A DNA stretch of 64,000 nucleotides, from positions 1-64,000 of the forward strand of contig NZ_BDCC01000070.1 in NCBI RefSeq assembly GCF_001613305.1, given 5' to 3'. The notes beneath the pieces are model-generated. The model did not search any database, had not been told where the DNA came from, and saw nothing but the letters and a program-made list of their open reading frames with translations. This DNA comes from Nocardia vaccinii NBRC 15922 (GTDB lineage: Bacteria; Actinomycetota; Actinomycetes; Mycobacteriales; Mycobacteriaceae). Each line of letters begins with the position of its first letter. Position 1 is the stretch's first letter. Position numbers and translations under genes: made by a program. This document shows positions 26,166 to 33,575 of the stretch, one piece after another.

Positions 26166-27338
26166 TTATCTGATTGCGACGCCTTCGTCTCGCAGGTATA
26201 CCGGTTCGCCTTCCGAGATTCCGTATACAGGCGGGCTCGGTCGCAGCCACACATTCGCACTGGGAATGTCATACCCACCCGCGGCTCCCACGACGACGCG
26301 GTCGCCGATGAGAATGTCGCTCGGCCCGCGTACCCCGCGGGCAAAGAGATCGGACTCGTAACACATGGATCCGTAGATGTCGTACGTCGCACTACCCGGG
26401 CGCATGATCTCCACCGGGTGAAACCACGAAGAAATGGACCGCACCGCGTTGGTTCCGCAGTCGAGCACAAGCAGTTCGCGACGGTTTCGACTTTTGCGCA
26501 CGACCACCGACGACACCAGCAGGGCATGGTCCTCCACGAGACTCCGGCCGGGCTCGATCACGAGGTGCAGACCATCCACCGGCCAACCCAGAGCACGGCA
26601 TTCGTCCAGTACTCCGTCGGCGAAGACATTCCAGGCCGGCACCGGCTCGCCGGCGGTACAGCTCTGCGCTGGGAATCCACCGCCTATATCGATGACGACA
26701 GGGACCGGCGATCCGGTGGCGAACAGGCTCTCGATCTCACTTCGCCAAGCACGCAGAACCGATCGATACGGTTTGGCGTCCATCGGATGCACTCCTGTGT
26801 TGAAATGCACGCCGGAAACCTGGAAACCGGATTCCGTCAGCAGCTTTCGGGCAACCGGAAACTCCTCCGGCAGCAGTCCGAAGCGGGATCGGCGTCGCCG
26901 CCCACGCGGGACCGCCAACCGCACGCTCACCGGCCCGACGCCGCACCGCGGGGCCAGGTCCGTGAGTGTGGCGACTTCATCGAGGCTGTCGATCTGGATA
27001 CGCACGCGGTGCCGGAGCGCCAGTTCCAGCTCGGCACGGCTCTTGACCGGACCGTCGAAATAGATTCGATCAGGCTCGAAACCCTCTTCGAGGGCGATCT
27101 CCAATTCTGGGCCCGAAACGACCTCCGCAGCGGCACCGATCGTCCGCATCAGGGTCGTGATCGCGGGAAGGCAGTTCGTCTTGAACGAGTAGGCCAAAGT
27201 GAAATGGGGAAAATTGCGTCGCCACGCCGACATCATGCCGAGAGTGGCCGAACGAATCCCATCGAGATCGAAGACGTAGAAGGGGGTACGGAACTCCGCG
27301 GTGAGTTCATACAGTTCCCGGTGGCGATCGGTGATCAT
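26166..27338 (-). CDS. PLP-dependent decarboxylase (DAP/ornithine decarboxylase fold, MccE N-domain-like)
   Basis: A 390-aa fold-III PLP enzyme. The Schiff-base Lys is Lys53 in AYSFKTN. The HFNTGVHP and DIGGGFPAQS segments and EPGRSLV bind the phosphate, and the catalytic Cys is in MCYESD. In E. coli microcin C the N-terminal domain of MccE, of this fold, decarboxylates the 3-amino-3-carboxypropyl group placed by MccD. Here it is a stand-alone gene and the GNAT (acetyltransferase) half of MccE is absent. Start ATG 27338 overlaps the upstream methyltransferase stop (ATGA). A DAP decarboxylase of primary metabolism is unlikely given the context. Confidence 0.87.
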   Translation of the reverse strand: MITDRHRELYELTAEFRTPFYVFDLDGIRSATLGMMSAWRRNFPHFTLAYSFKTNCLPAITTLMRTIGAAAEVVSGPELEIALEEGFEPDRIYFDGPVKSRAELELALRHRVRIQIDSLDEVATLTDLAPRCGVGPVSVRLAVPRGRRRRSRFGLLPEEFPVARKLLTESGFQVSGVHFNTGVHPMDAKPYRSVLRAWRSEIESLFATGSPVPVVIDIGGGFPAQSCTAGEPVPAWNVFADGVLDECRALGWPVDGLHLVIEPGRSLVEDHALLVSSVVVRKSRNRRELLVLDCGTNAVRSISSWFHPVEIMRPGSATYDIYGSMCYESDLFARGVRGPSDILIGDRVVVGAAGGYDIPSANVWLRPSPPVYGISEGEPVYLRDEGVAIR

Positions 27339-28141
27339 TTTCGTGCCAGCCAGCAACTCACCGCAAGGCGTTGATAGCGCCGGTGTTGATTGAGCACCAG
27401 CCGTGTATTGCGCAACCGGCGGTAGCAGGCATTGCGGACACGCCAGGACGCCCGGGCGAGCGGTTCGCTGTCCAGATAGATGAAGTGACGGACCGATTGC
27501 CGCACCATTCGTGGCGAATCAACCGGCAGGTCATACAATGTTTCATCGGACAAATCGAAACGCCGGCCGAAGAACTCCTTCCAGTATTCGTGGGTTCTGT
27601 CGGGGTCGGGGCGATAGCCGATGGCGTCCGCTACGCGATCCAGCAGCTCTTCCGGTGGTCGTTCGCGGTAGTAGTAAGCCGAGATGCACAATGCGCCACC
27701 GGGAACGAGAACCCGGTGCACCTCGTCGAGGGCGACATCCCGGCGATCGATGAAGCCGAAATTCGACCCTCCGAGTACATGCGAGAACGAGTCTGCGGCA
27801 AAAGGAAGCGCTGCGGCGTCGGCCACTCGGTAGTCGAAATTATCCGCGTCCGGCGCCAGTTCACGTGCGCGCGCGATCGCGGAATCGGAAATATCGATCC
27901 CGGCAATTCGAGCGCCGACGCGGGAATGTACGACGCGCCCCGAGTAGCCGGTCGTACAGGCCAGGTCCAGCACACTGGACGCCCGGTCGGGGTTAGTGGC
28001 GGAAACCCACTCATCGACTGTCCTCCGACCACCCGGTGGCATGTTTTCCTGACCTATGAACGCAACGAAGTCCGGGTAATTCTGGCTTTTTATCTCATTC
28101 AGCTCGTCGGTTCGCTGCGCGGACCGTGCAGGTAGCAACAC
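27335..28141 (-). CDS. Class I SAM-dependent transferase, candidate MccD-like 3-amino-3-carboxypropyl transferase
   Basis: A 268-aa SAM-binding protein. Motif I is VLDLACTTGYSG, motif II GIDISDSAIARAR, and post-motifs are RVADAAALPFAADSF and LVPGGALCISAYYY. The C-terminal third (about 190-268) is basic and tryptophan/arginine-rich. Because it is translationally coupled to the PLP decarboxylase, I infer the MccD role: adding an aminocarboxypropyl group to the nucleotide phosphate for later decarboxylation. A plain methyltransferase is the alternative. The frame is open to 28192, but that would start inside a hairpin stem; GTG at 28141 with GGGA upstream is my choice. Confidence 0.72.
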   Translation of the reverse strand: MLLPARSAQRTDELNEIKSQNYPDFVAFIGQENMPPGGRRTVDEWVSATNPDRASSVLDLACTTGYSGRVVHSRVGARIAGIDISDSAIARARELAPDADNFDYRVADAAALPFAADSFSHVLGGSNFGFIDRRDVALDEVHRVLVPGGALCISAYYYRERPPEELLDRVADAIGYRPDPDRTHEYWKEFFGRRFDLSDETLYDLPVDSPRMVRQSVRHFIYLDSEPLARASWRVRNACYRRLRNTRLVLNQHRRYQRLAVSCWLARK

Positions 28142-28164
28142 GTGCAATCCCAAGTTTCTCGAAT

Positions 28165-28195
28165 GGGGTGCCGGGGCCAAGGGCCCCGGCACCCC
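28165..28195 (-). terminator. 14-bp perfect hairpin after the precursor gene (terminator/attenuator)
   Basis: GGGGTGCCGGGGCC (28165-28178) pairs fully with GGCCCCGGCACCCC (28182-28195) around a 3-base loop. It lies 9 bp after the precursor stop codons and before the next operon gene. No T-tract follows. In E. coli a terminator between mccA and mccB keeps mccA mRNA abundant while allowing some read-through. A similar role here is inferred. Confidence 0.75.
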
Positions 28196-28204
28196 GTTTA
28201 TTCA

Positions 28205-28270
28205 TCAGTTGGAGACGATAATCGGACCAGCGCCCCGAACGATGCGCTTCAGCTTCAGAACGATCTTCAC
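28205..28270 (-). CDS. Microcin C-like precursor peptide (MccA-type, 21 aa, C-terminal Asn)
   Basis: A 21-codon gene below normal gene-calling size. Residues 1-10 read MKIVLKLKRI, residues 13-15 Gly-Ala-Gly, and the last six PIIVSN, ending in the Asn that MccB enzymes adenylate, followed by two stops (TGATGA). The GTG at 28270 is preceded by GGGGGTGAT, a very strong ribosome site at 4-bp spacing; a GTG three codons earlier (28279) overlaps that site and is less likely. It sits 80 bp after mccB-like and just before a strong hairpin. Cationic/hydrophobic alternation resembles the Bacillus amyloliquefaciens MccA as I recall it. Known MccA peptides range from 7 residues upward and share only the final Asn. 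Confidence 0.82.
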   Translation of the reverse strand: MKIVLKLKRIVRGAGPIIVSN

Positions 28271-28350
28271 AGTAATCACCCCCTTTCCATTTCTCTGAAA
28301 TCAGAACAGACGATTACGGCTGAAACAGCGTTCCAGCCGCGATCGACAAC

Positions 28351-30183
28351 TCAGCGGCCGAGCACGAACGTAAGGAAGTACGGAACTCTCGACGTCTTGG
28401 ACCAGATGACGGGATGTTCCGCCGCGGCCGACGTGTCCGGACGAGGCTCAAATACGTTCTGGATGGAAAACCCAGCCCTCAGGAAGCTCTGGACATAGGA
28501 CTCGATGGTCCGATGATATGTCGCGATGGCGTCGATGACGATATCGCCGCTCGAACTTTCCCGCGATTTGGTGACGGTCCCCTCGGTGAAATAATCCTCG
28601 ATCCGGAAATCGGTGTAGTCCGGCAGCCCTCCGCGTTGTCCGCGATGCCAGACGCCACCATCCTTGATGGGATGGGGGATCGTCGCCACCAAGGTGCCTT
28701 CCTCGGTCAGCGAGCTGCTCAGCAAATGCAGGACAGCGTCCAGATCACGGATGTGATCGAGCACATTGGTGCACAGAATCAGGTCGAACCGTGATTTCCA
28801 TTCGGACTCGTCGTCGACATGCGCCAGCGTGACGGTAGCTCCTCCGTCCAACGGAACTCTGCGCCGGCACAGCTCGAGCATGCGGGTCGATTTGTCGACT
28901 CCGACGACTTCACCGAAGCTTGCCGCCAGCATCGCCAGGTTCTCACCGCTTCCGCAGCCGAAGTCGAGCGCGCGCATCGAGGATGCGGACTTCTTCCGAT
29001 CGGAGATGAGCTGCGCGGTCAGACCTGCGAGAAACTCGTCGAGCACAACGGAATTGATCGACTCGGATGTGCGGCTCTCTTCGTAGACGTCCTCCAGCGC
29101 CGGCTGTTCGACGGCGCTCTCCCACCCGGCCTTCGGCCGTACCCCGCCGCATGCCGCGCAGTCATCCCGGCGCCCGAACACGTTGCGGTACAAACGATAG
29201 TTCTGTGAGTCGAGCTGCAGGCGTACGCCCGCCGTCGAGCACGGCGCCCCGACGAGGAACCGAACGACCTCGTTCGCGGCCATCGCGGCGACGATCGAAT
29301 TGAGTGGGCCGAAGCTGCCCGCCTGCTTCGAACGATTGAGGTTGGGCGGCACCATTTCGTCCGGCCGAACCCCGATATCGTCGGCCATCGAGCGAAGCAT
29401 GCAGCCGTAACATCCAGTGAGGCCGGGCAGCACCATCGGCCCCACCGACCCGACCGTCTCGACGTAGCCGGCCACCAGGTATCCGAAACCGGACTCCCGC
29501 GCCGCGTCGTCGATCCATTCTCGCAATTCATCCGGGCTGTCCGCGGAAAGGACCACGAAATCGCATTCGGTCAGCCCCTCCTTCAACAGCTCGGGACTCG
29601 CCGCAGCCGGTATCGCCGTGATCGAGACCTCCGAATTCAGCGCCCGCAGGCGCCGCTCCGCAACTTCGACTTTACGAATACCGATATCCGACTCGGTGTA
29701 CAGGAACTGGCGGGTCAGGTTGCTCAGCTCGATGGTATCGCCGTCGGTGATGACCAGCCGGCCGACACCGGCGGCCGCCAGCACCATCGCGACGTTCGTA
29801 CCGATTCCACCGGTACCGACTACGCCGATGGTCGCGTTGCGCAGTCGCTCCTGCGCCGACACGCAATCGACACCGATCATGTCGAAATAGAGCAGATGCC
29901 GCGCGTAGCGGCCGTCCGACGGAATAGGCTCACCGATTACGCCGGACCCTTCCAGTTGCCCCAGAAGATCCTCTGCGCCGCCGTCGGACAATGCGCCGCG
30001 GCTCTTGATGAAATCAACCGCCTGGGCCACCGAGGTCGGATCGGACAGTTTATCCAGCAACTCGATCACGAGATCTGGAGCGTCTTCGATTTCGACACCG
30101 ATCGAAGGCGTGTTGCCGACCCGGAGAATGCTGCCGTGATTTCGCACGTCCAGATACGGCTTCAGTTGCAAGTATTCGTTCAT
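28351..30183 (-). CDS. MccB-type peptide nucleotidyltransferase fused to a methyltransferase domain
   Basis: A 610-aa fusion. Residues 1-90 form a MccB-like peptide-clamp region. Residues 92-346 are an E1/ThiF fold very close to E. coli MccB as I recall it: GRYARHLLYF, VVGTGGIGTNV (123-131), ITDGDTIELSNLTRQFLY (145-162), VVLSADSPDEL, and the zinc site CYGC (258-261)/CAAC (342-345). MccB uses two NTPs to convert the C-terminal Asn to a nucleotide-linked isoAsn. From about 375 a class I methyltransferase follows (LDFGCGSGENLAML at 406-419; HPIKDGGVW and FEPRPDTS later). I know MccB as a stand-alone protein, so the fused MT may tailor the nucleotide (e.g. carboxymethylation). ATG overlaps the peptidase stop. 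Confidence 0.92.
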   Translation of the reverse strand: MNEYLQLKPYLDVRNHGSILRVGNTPSIGVEIEDAPDLVIELLDKLSDPTSVAQAVDFIKSRGALSDGGAEDLLGQLEGSGVIGEPIPSDGRYARHLLYFDMIGVDCVSAQERLRNATIGVVGTGGIGTNVAMVLAAAGVGRLVITDGDTIELSNLTRQFLYTESDIGIRKVEVAERRLRALNSEVSITAIPAAASPELLKEGLTECDFVVLSADSPDELREWIDDAARESGFGYLVAGYVETVGSVGPMVLPGLTGCYGCMLRSMADDIGVRPDEMVPPNLNRSKQAGSFGPLNSIVAAMAANEVVRFLVGAPCSTAGVRLQLDSQNYRLYRNVFGRRDDCAACGGVRPKAGWESAVEQPALEDVYEESRTSESINSVVLDEFLAGLTAQLISDRKKSASSMRALDFGCGSGENLAMLAASFGEVVGVDKSTRMLELCRRRVPLDGGATVTLAHVDDESEWKSRFDLILCTNVLDHIRDLDAVLHLLSSSLTEEGTLVATIPHPIKDGGVWHRGQRGGLPDYTDFRIEDYFTEGTVTKSRESSSGDIVIDAIATYHRTIESYVQSFLRAGFSIQNVFEPRPDTSAAAEHPVIWSKTSRVPYFLTFVLGR

Positions 30184-30926
30184 GACTCCCCGCCCGGCTC
30201 GGTCAGAATCTGAGCCTTCGAAAACTTCCTCGATATTTGAGTGTACCCGTTTTCACGCCGCATTCCAATAATGGTGGACGTTCCATTCCGGGTGACGATG
30301 TCACGCAATTCTTCGTTACGAAACAATGCGGCCGCGCCGTCCTGGAGGGCCCATCCTCCGGGCAATGAACCGTCACTGACGGCCTGGCCGTACAGCTGAT
30401 CACGTTCGGGCTCGGCGTCGAAATGCGGGCAGAAACTGCCCTCGAGCAGGCCAAGTCCGTCCTTCAAAGGCCGCAGATCGCCGAATGAGTCGGTCAGGCA
30501 CGCGTCGAACCAGCAGGCGGCACCGGCGCTGATGCCGCACAGCAGCACGCCCCGCCGATAAGCGTCACGAATAAGCCTGTCCAGTCCGTGCAGACGCCAC
30601 AGGGCCAATAGATTTGCAGTGCTGCCGCCGCCCACGTAAAGGATATCCTGGTTCGCGACCAGCGAAGCCATATCCGCCGACCGGTCATGAAAGAGCCACA
30701 GGTGACTGGGCGTGCAGTTCATCCGTGTGAACGCCGAATAGAATCTATCCGTATAACCTCTGGAATCTCCGCTGGCGGTCGGAATGAAACATACCCGCGG
30801 CTTGTCCACGGCACTCGCCGACAAAACGTACTCGTCGAGCAGTGAATCGGGATCGGTGGAGAAGCCGCCGCCCAACAGGATAATTCTGCGCACCGGATCG
30901 ATTCCGGCCGACTCGTCACGACGCAC
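30180..30926 (-). CDS. Peptidase S51 (peptidase E/cyanophycinase-like), candidate immunity peptidase
   Basis: A 248-aa serine peptidase of family S51. The nucleophile is Ser133 in the elbow CGISAGAACWF, with His168 and Asp170 in CPHFDAEPE as probable active-site residues; GGGFSTDPDSLLDEYV opens the fold and VGGGSTANLLALW precedes the nucleophile. Peptidase E cleaves after Asp, and cyanophycinase after beta-Asp. Processed microcin C is an aspartyl-nucleotide, and in E. coli the unrelated S66 peptidase MccF inactivates it. An S51 enzyme at this place could be a different answer to self-immunity, or could process the peptide. GTG 30926 with AAGGGAG upstream overlaps the exporter by 11 bp. Confidence 0.85.
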   Translation of the reverse strand: MRRDESAGIDPVRRIILLGGGFSTDPDSLLDEYVLSASAVDKPRVCFIPTASGDSRGYTDRFYSAFTRMNCTPSHLWLFHDRSADMASLVANQDILYVGGGSTANLLALWRLHGLDRLIRDAYRRGVLLCGISAGAACWFDACLTDSFGDLRPLKDGLGLLEGSFCPHFDAEPERDQLYGQAVSDGSLPGGWALQDGAAALFRNEELRDIVTRNGTSTIIGMRRENGYTQISRKFSKAQILTEPGGES

Positions 30927-32205
30927 CCTCGGCTCCCTTCGCCATTTCTGCGGACGAGTCATTATCCTGCCCTGGCTCGAACTGTTCAACAGCACCCAAC
31001 TCGGGTACCGCGAGAGTTGCCGACAGTATGGCGAAAAACAAGACCGCCGCCACGGAGAACAAGGTCACGGAGGTGCCCAAAGCGGCTGCCGCACCACCCG
31101 CAATCAGATATCCGAAAGGACGCAATGCGGAGGAACCGATCATGGCGAAAGCCGAGACCCGACCGAGTTCACTGTCGGGCACCTTTCGCTGCAACGTGGT
31201 TCCGAAGAAGGTATCGGTCGTGGCAAAACCCGCCGCCGCCAAGAATGTCAGCGGCACCAGCACGAAAAGCGAGTCGGTGATCCCCAGCAGCACCATCGCC
31301 GGAATAGTGACGGCGAACCCGAACTGCCCCGTCGACAGCGGCCGGGCCGGCTGAACATGCAGCGAGAAGATGCTTCCGGCAAGCGAGCCCGCACCGAATG
31401 CGGTGACCAGCACCCCCCATCCGCCGGCTCCGGTCCCGGAGTGAGCGAGCAACAGCGGTCCCAAGGTGAAGAACACGGCGAAACCCGCCTGAAAGCAGAG
31501 GCCCTCCAGCACATAGGCTCCGATCCACCGCCGGCTTCGTAGGGCGTGCCAGCCTTGCATCAGTTCGGTGCGCAGCCCGGGCCGATCGCCGGCTGCCGTC
31601 GGCTGTGGCCGCTCGACGTTGCGCCACAGCGGCATCAGAAGGAGCGCCGATGCGAGATAGGTCGCCGCGTCCATCGCCACCGCCCATCCGGGGCCGAGCG
31701 CGAGCACGATGCCGCCCGCGATGGCCGGCCCGGCCAGACACGAGAAATTCTCGACCGATCCGATCAGGGCATTCGCTCTCTGCAAATCTTGTTCGGGTAC
31801 AACGGATTTGGTGAATCCAGCGGCGGCGGGCCGGAACGCGGCAGTCGTGGTTCCGAGTAGCAACTGCAGGGCGCCGGTCACGAGAAGATGCCCACCGTGA
31901 CACAGAATCCACCATGCCAGCGTCGACTGGACCAGGAAAGCGGCGATATCACTGCCTACGAGTATCCGGCCCCGGGGGTAGCGATCGGCGACTACACCGC
32001 CGACGATCAGGAATACGATATTAGGGATCGTCCGCGCCGCAAGTACGGAACCGAGCGCTCCGGGCGTATGCGCGACATCGAGCACGGCAAATGCCACGGA
32101 AACGAGCGACAGTTCCGTTCCGAATTGCGAAAGTCCGCGAGCTGCAAGGAATCGCGAGTAGCCTGCATTACGCAGCAGTTTGTACTTCTCCGGTAACGAA
32201 ATCAC
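30916..32205 (-). CDS. MFS exporter of the microcin C-like cluster (MccC-like role)
   Basis: A 429-aa 12-helix major facilitator protein. The amphipathic start (YKLLRNAGYSRFLAARGLSQFGTELS) and the DRYPRGRILVGSDIAA loop are typical of the MFS_3/enterobactin-exporter group. In E. coli the MFS protein MccC exports mature microcin C, so this is the probable exporter. The start is GTG at 32205, overlapping the upstream TAG by one base. The frame extends to 32244 but without a better ribosome site. It overlaps the peptidase gene downstream, pairing export with candidate immunity. Confidence 0.88.
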   Translation of the reverse strand: MISLPEKYKLLRNAGYSRFLAARGLSQFGTELSLVSVAFAVLDVAHTPGALGSVLAARTIPNIVFLIVGGVVADRYPRGRILVGSDIAAFLVQSTLAWWILCHGGHLLVTGALQLLLGTTTAAFRPAAAGFTKSVVPEQDLQRANALIGSVENFSCLAGPAIAGGIVLALGPGWAVAMDAATYLASALLLMPLWRNVERPQPTAAGDRPGLRTELMQGWHALRSRRWIGAYVLEGLCFQAGFAVFFTLGPLLLAHSGTGAGGWGVLVTAFGAGSLAGSIFSLHVQPARPLSTGQFGFAVTIPAMVLLGITDSLFVLVPLTFLAAAGFATTDTFFGTTLQRKVPDSELGRVSAFAMIGSSALRPFGYLIAGGAAAALGTSVTLFSVAAVLFFAILSATLAVPELGAVEQFEPGQDNDSSAEMAKGAEGAS

Positions 32206-32960
32206 TACACGCGACCCGTTCCTGAATACAGCTCCGGGTCCCACCAGCGGACCAGTGGATCCCCGGCGGCGATAGGCTTCACGAATTTGAATGCTTCCAC
32301 CGGCGATTCGGAAATACTGTGATCGTACCCTTGGCCTCGTGATGCATATCGGTCTCGTATTCTGTGCCTGACCCTCATCGAGATCAGACCGCCGTCGCCG
32401 GGTGTGACGGCACGTTCGAACGCCTCATCGGGCTGGATCAAGATGAACGTGTGGTTCTCGCCGAAACAGCTGCGCGAATTGCTCTCCGGATAGCATGGGG
32501 CAAAAGTGATGACGAACAGCCGCCGGCCTTCGAAAGTCAACTTCCATCCCGGCGTCTCCGGTCTGTTTCGGCGACTTCCCCGCGAGTCGTGACGACCGAT
32601 CGCTGCGACCAGATCGCGGGTGGTCGCGGCCAGATTCGGCAAGGTGGACCCATACCGCGCCGGCAGGCAGAGGAGAAATCCGTCGATTCTTTCCCGCTTA
32701 CTCGCGGCGATGAATCCCCGAAAATTCGGAATCCACCACTCGTCGAAGGAACTCCGCAGCATTTCGGTGGTCGGCGACGGCGCAACCCAAATATTCGAAC
32801 GAACTGCGAAGACGCAGGAAGACTGCTCGAGCACACGGTCGAATGCTGCCTTGCCGGCACCTGACTTGGGCGCCCAGTCCAATCCTTTCGAAACCCCGCC
32901 CAGAGATGCCGGCGCCGCAACCGGGCCATCGGCGGTCTCGTACCGGACTAGTCCCTGCAT
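32205..32960 (-). CDS. YqcI/YcgG family protein
   Basis: A 251-aa protein of the YqcI/YcgG family. The diagnostic block reads FVITFAPCYPESNSRSCFGENHTFILIQPDEAF, mid-to-late in the chain, followed by MRVRHRIRDRY and VRWWDPE. Some family members have been reported as haem-dependent N-hydroxylases of guanidine compounds; I recall this but cannot check it. Its stop overlaps the exporter start by one base, so it belongs to the mcc-like operon. I do not know this family from described mcc operons. The ATG at 32960 has no clear ribosome site, perhaps because it is coupled to, or shifted from, the overlapping upstream frame. Confidence 0.75.
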   Translation of the reverse strand: MQGLVRYETADGPVAAPASLGGVSKGLDWAPKSGAGKAAFDRVLEQSSCVFAVRSNIWVAPSPTTEMLRSSFDEWWIPNFRGFIAASKRERIDGFLLCLPARYGSTLPNLAATTRDLVAAIGRHDSRGSRRNRPETPGWKLTFEGRRLFVITFAPCYPESNSRSCFGENHTFILIQPDEAFERAVTPGDGGLISMRVRHRIRDRYASRGQGYDHSISESPVEAFKFVKPIAAGDPLVRWWDPELYSGTGRV

Positions 32961-33303
32961 TATTTTCGGCAGGAGAGCCGATCGAATCGTTGCGATATCT
33001 CAGCCGGTCGAACAGCCGAAAAGGCTGGCAACTACCGTAAATGTCCGCCAGAGACGTGACACGACCGACATATCGAACAAGCTCGTCGGTCGGCGCGAAG
33101 TCCGACCGATTCACGTCGCCGTTGTCCACCGATCGTCCCACCATATGACCGAGCAGCCGAACGGCCGACCTGGCCCGACCGAGAGATACGCACCTGTCGT
33201 CATTCGCATGGGAAATCAGCCTGTCGACCGAATTGCTGAGGACTCCGGCCGCATAACGTATTCCGCAATCGTCCGGACCCACCTGCGAGTCGTCCAGCAT
33301 CAT
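32698..33303 (-). CDS. Possible leader gene of the mcc-like operon, overlapping the YcgG gene
   Basis: An open frame of 201 codons. Only the first ~115 (MMLDDSQVGPDDCG... to about 32960) look like ordinary coding sequence. The remainder lies out of frame within the YcgG gene. The start (ATG at 33303 or 33300) has a strong AGAGGGGG site, better than that of YcgG. Two readings: a short protein whose tail overlaps YcgG by about 260 bp, or a YcgG protein with an N-terminal extension split by a frameshift near 32960. No family recognised in the N-terminal part. Confidence 0.4.
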   Translation of the reverse strand: MMLDDSQVGPDDCGIRYAAGVLSNSVDRLISHANDDRCVSLGRARSAVRLLGHMVGRSVDNGDVNRSDFAPTDELVRYVGRVTSLADIYGSCQPFRLFDRLRYRNDSIGSPAENNAGTSPVRDRRWPGCGAGISGRGFERIGLGAQVRCRQGSIRPCARAVFLRLRSSFEYLGCAVADHRNAAEFLRRVVDSEFSGIHRRE

Positions 33304-33433
33304 CCCCCTCTTTCTTCACAATCCGCGCCGCTTCAGGCCTTTCCCAGGCTATGTCAGGGCAATGTCCGTAGCGATGCAGTTGTCACCGGTCTCTGCAATG
33401 CCCCAGCTCGCCGGCACAAAGTCGACGTCCGGC

Positions 33434-33575
33434 CCAGACACGAGTCGGCGTCGATCTCTGTTCCGGGATGCAACCCGAGTCGATGGAACAACTGCCGGTG
33501 GCCAGGACTCGAATCCTGATAGGACAGCGTGAACGCCGCACGCACAGCGCGGTCACCAGCATGAAGCTCATCGAG
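33434..33575 (-). pseudogene. Remnant of an AfsR/NB-ARC-type regulator or STAND NTPase
   Basis: About 47 codons reading LDELHAGDRAVRAAFTLSYQ then HRQLFHRLGLHPGTEIDADS. This matches the stretch after the NB-ARC domain of AfsR-like STAND proteins (AAFxLSYxxL...QRLFRRLGLHPGPDI). There is no complete gene around it. It begins where the 99-aa protein at 33568-33867 ends, in another frame, so both may be pieces of one broken gene. Confidence 0.6.

Noticed and set aside
26166..27338. Ordinary diaminopimelate decarboxylase (lysA) for lysine synthesis
   Set aside because: Location inside the mccB operon, coupling to a SAM transferase and the known use of this fold in MccE make a tailoring role more likely.
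28279..28351. ATG in the gap upstream of the precursor (reading ATG GAA AGG GGG TGA)
   Set aside because: It stops after four codons; the bases are the ribosome site of the precursor gene.
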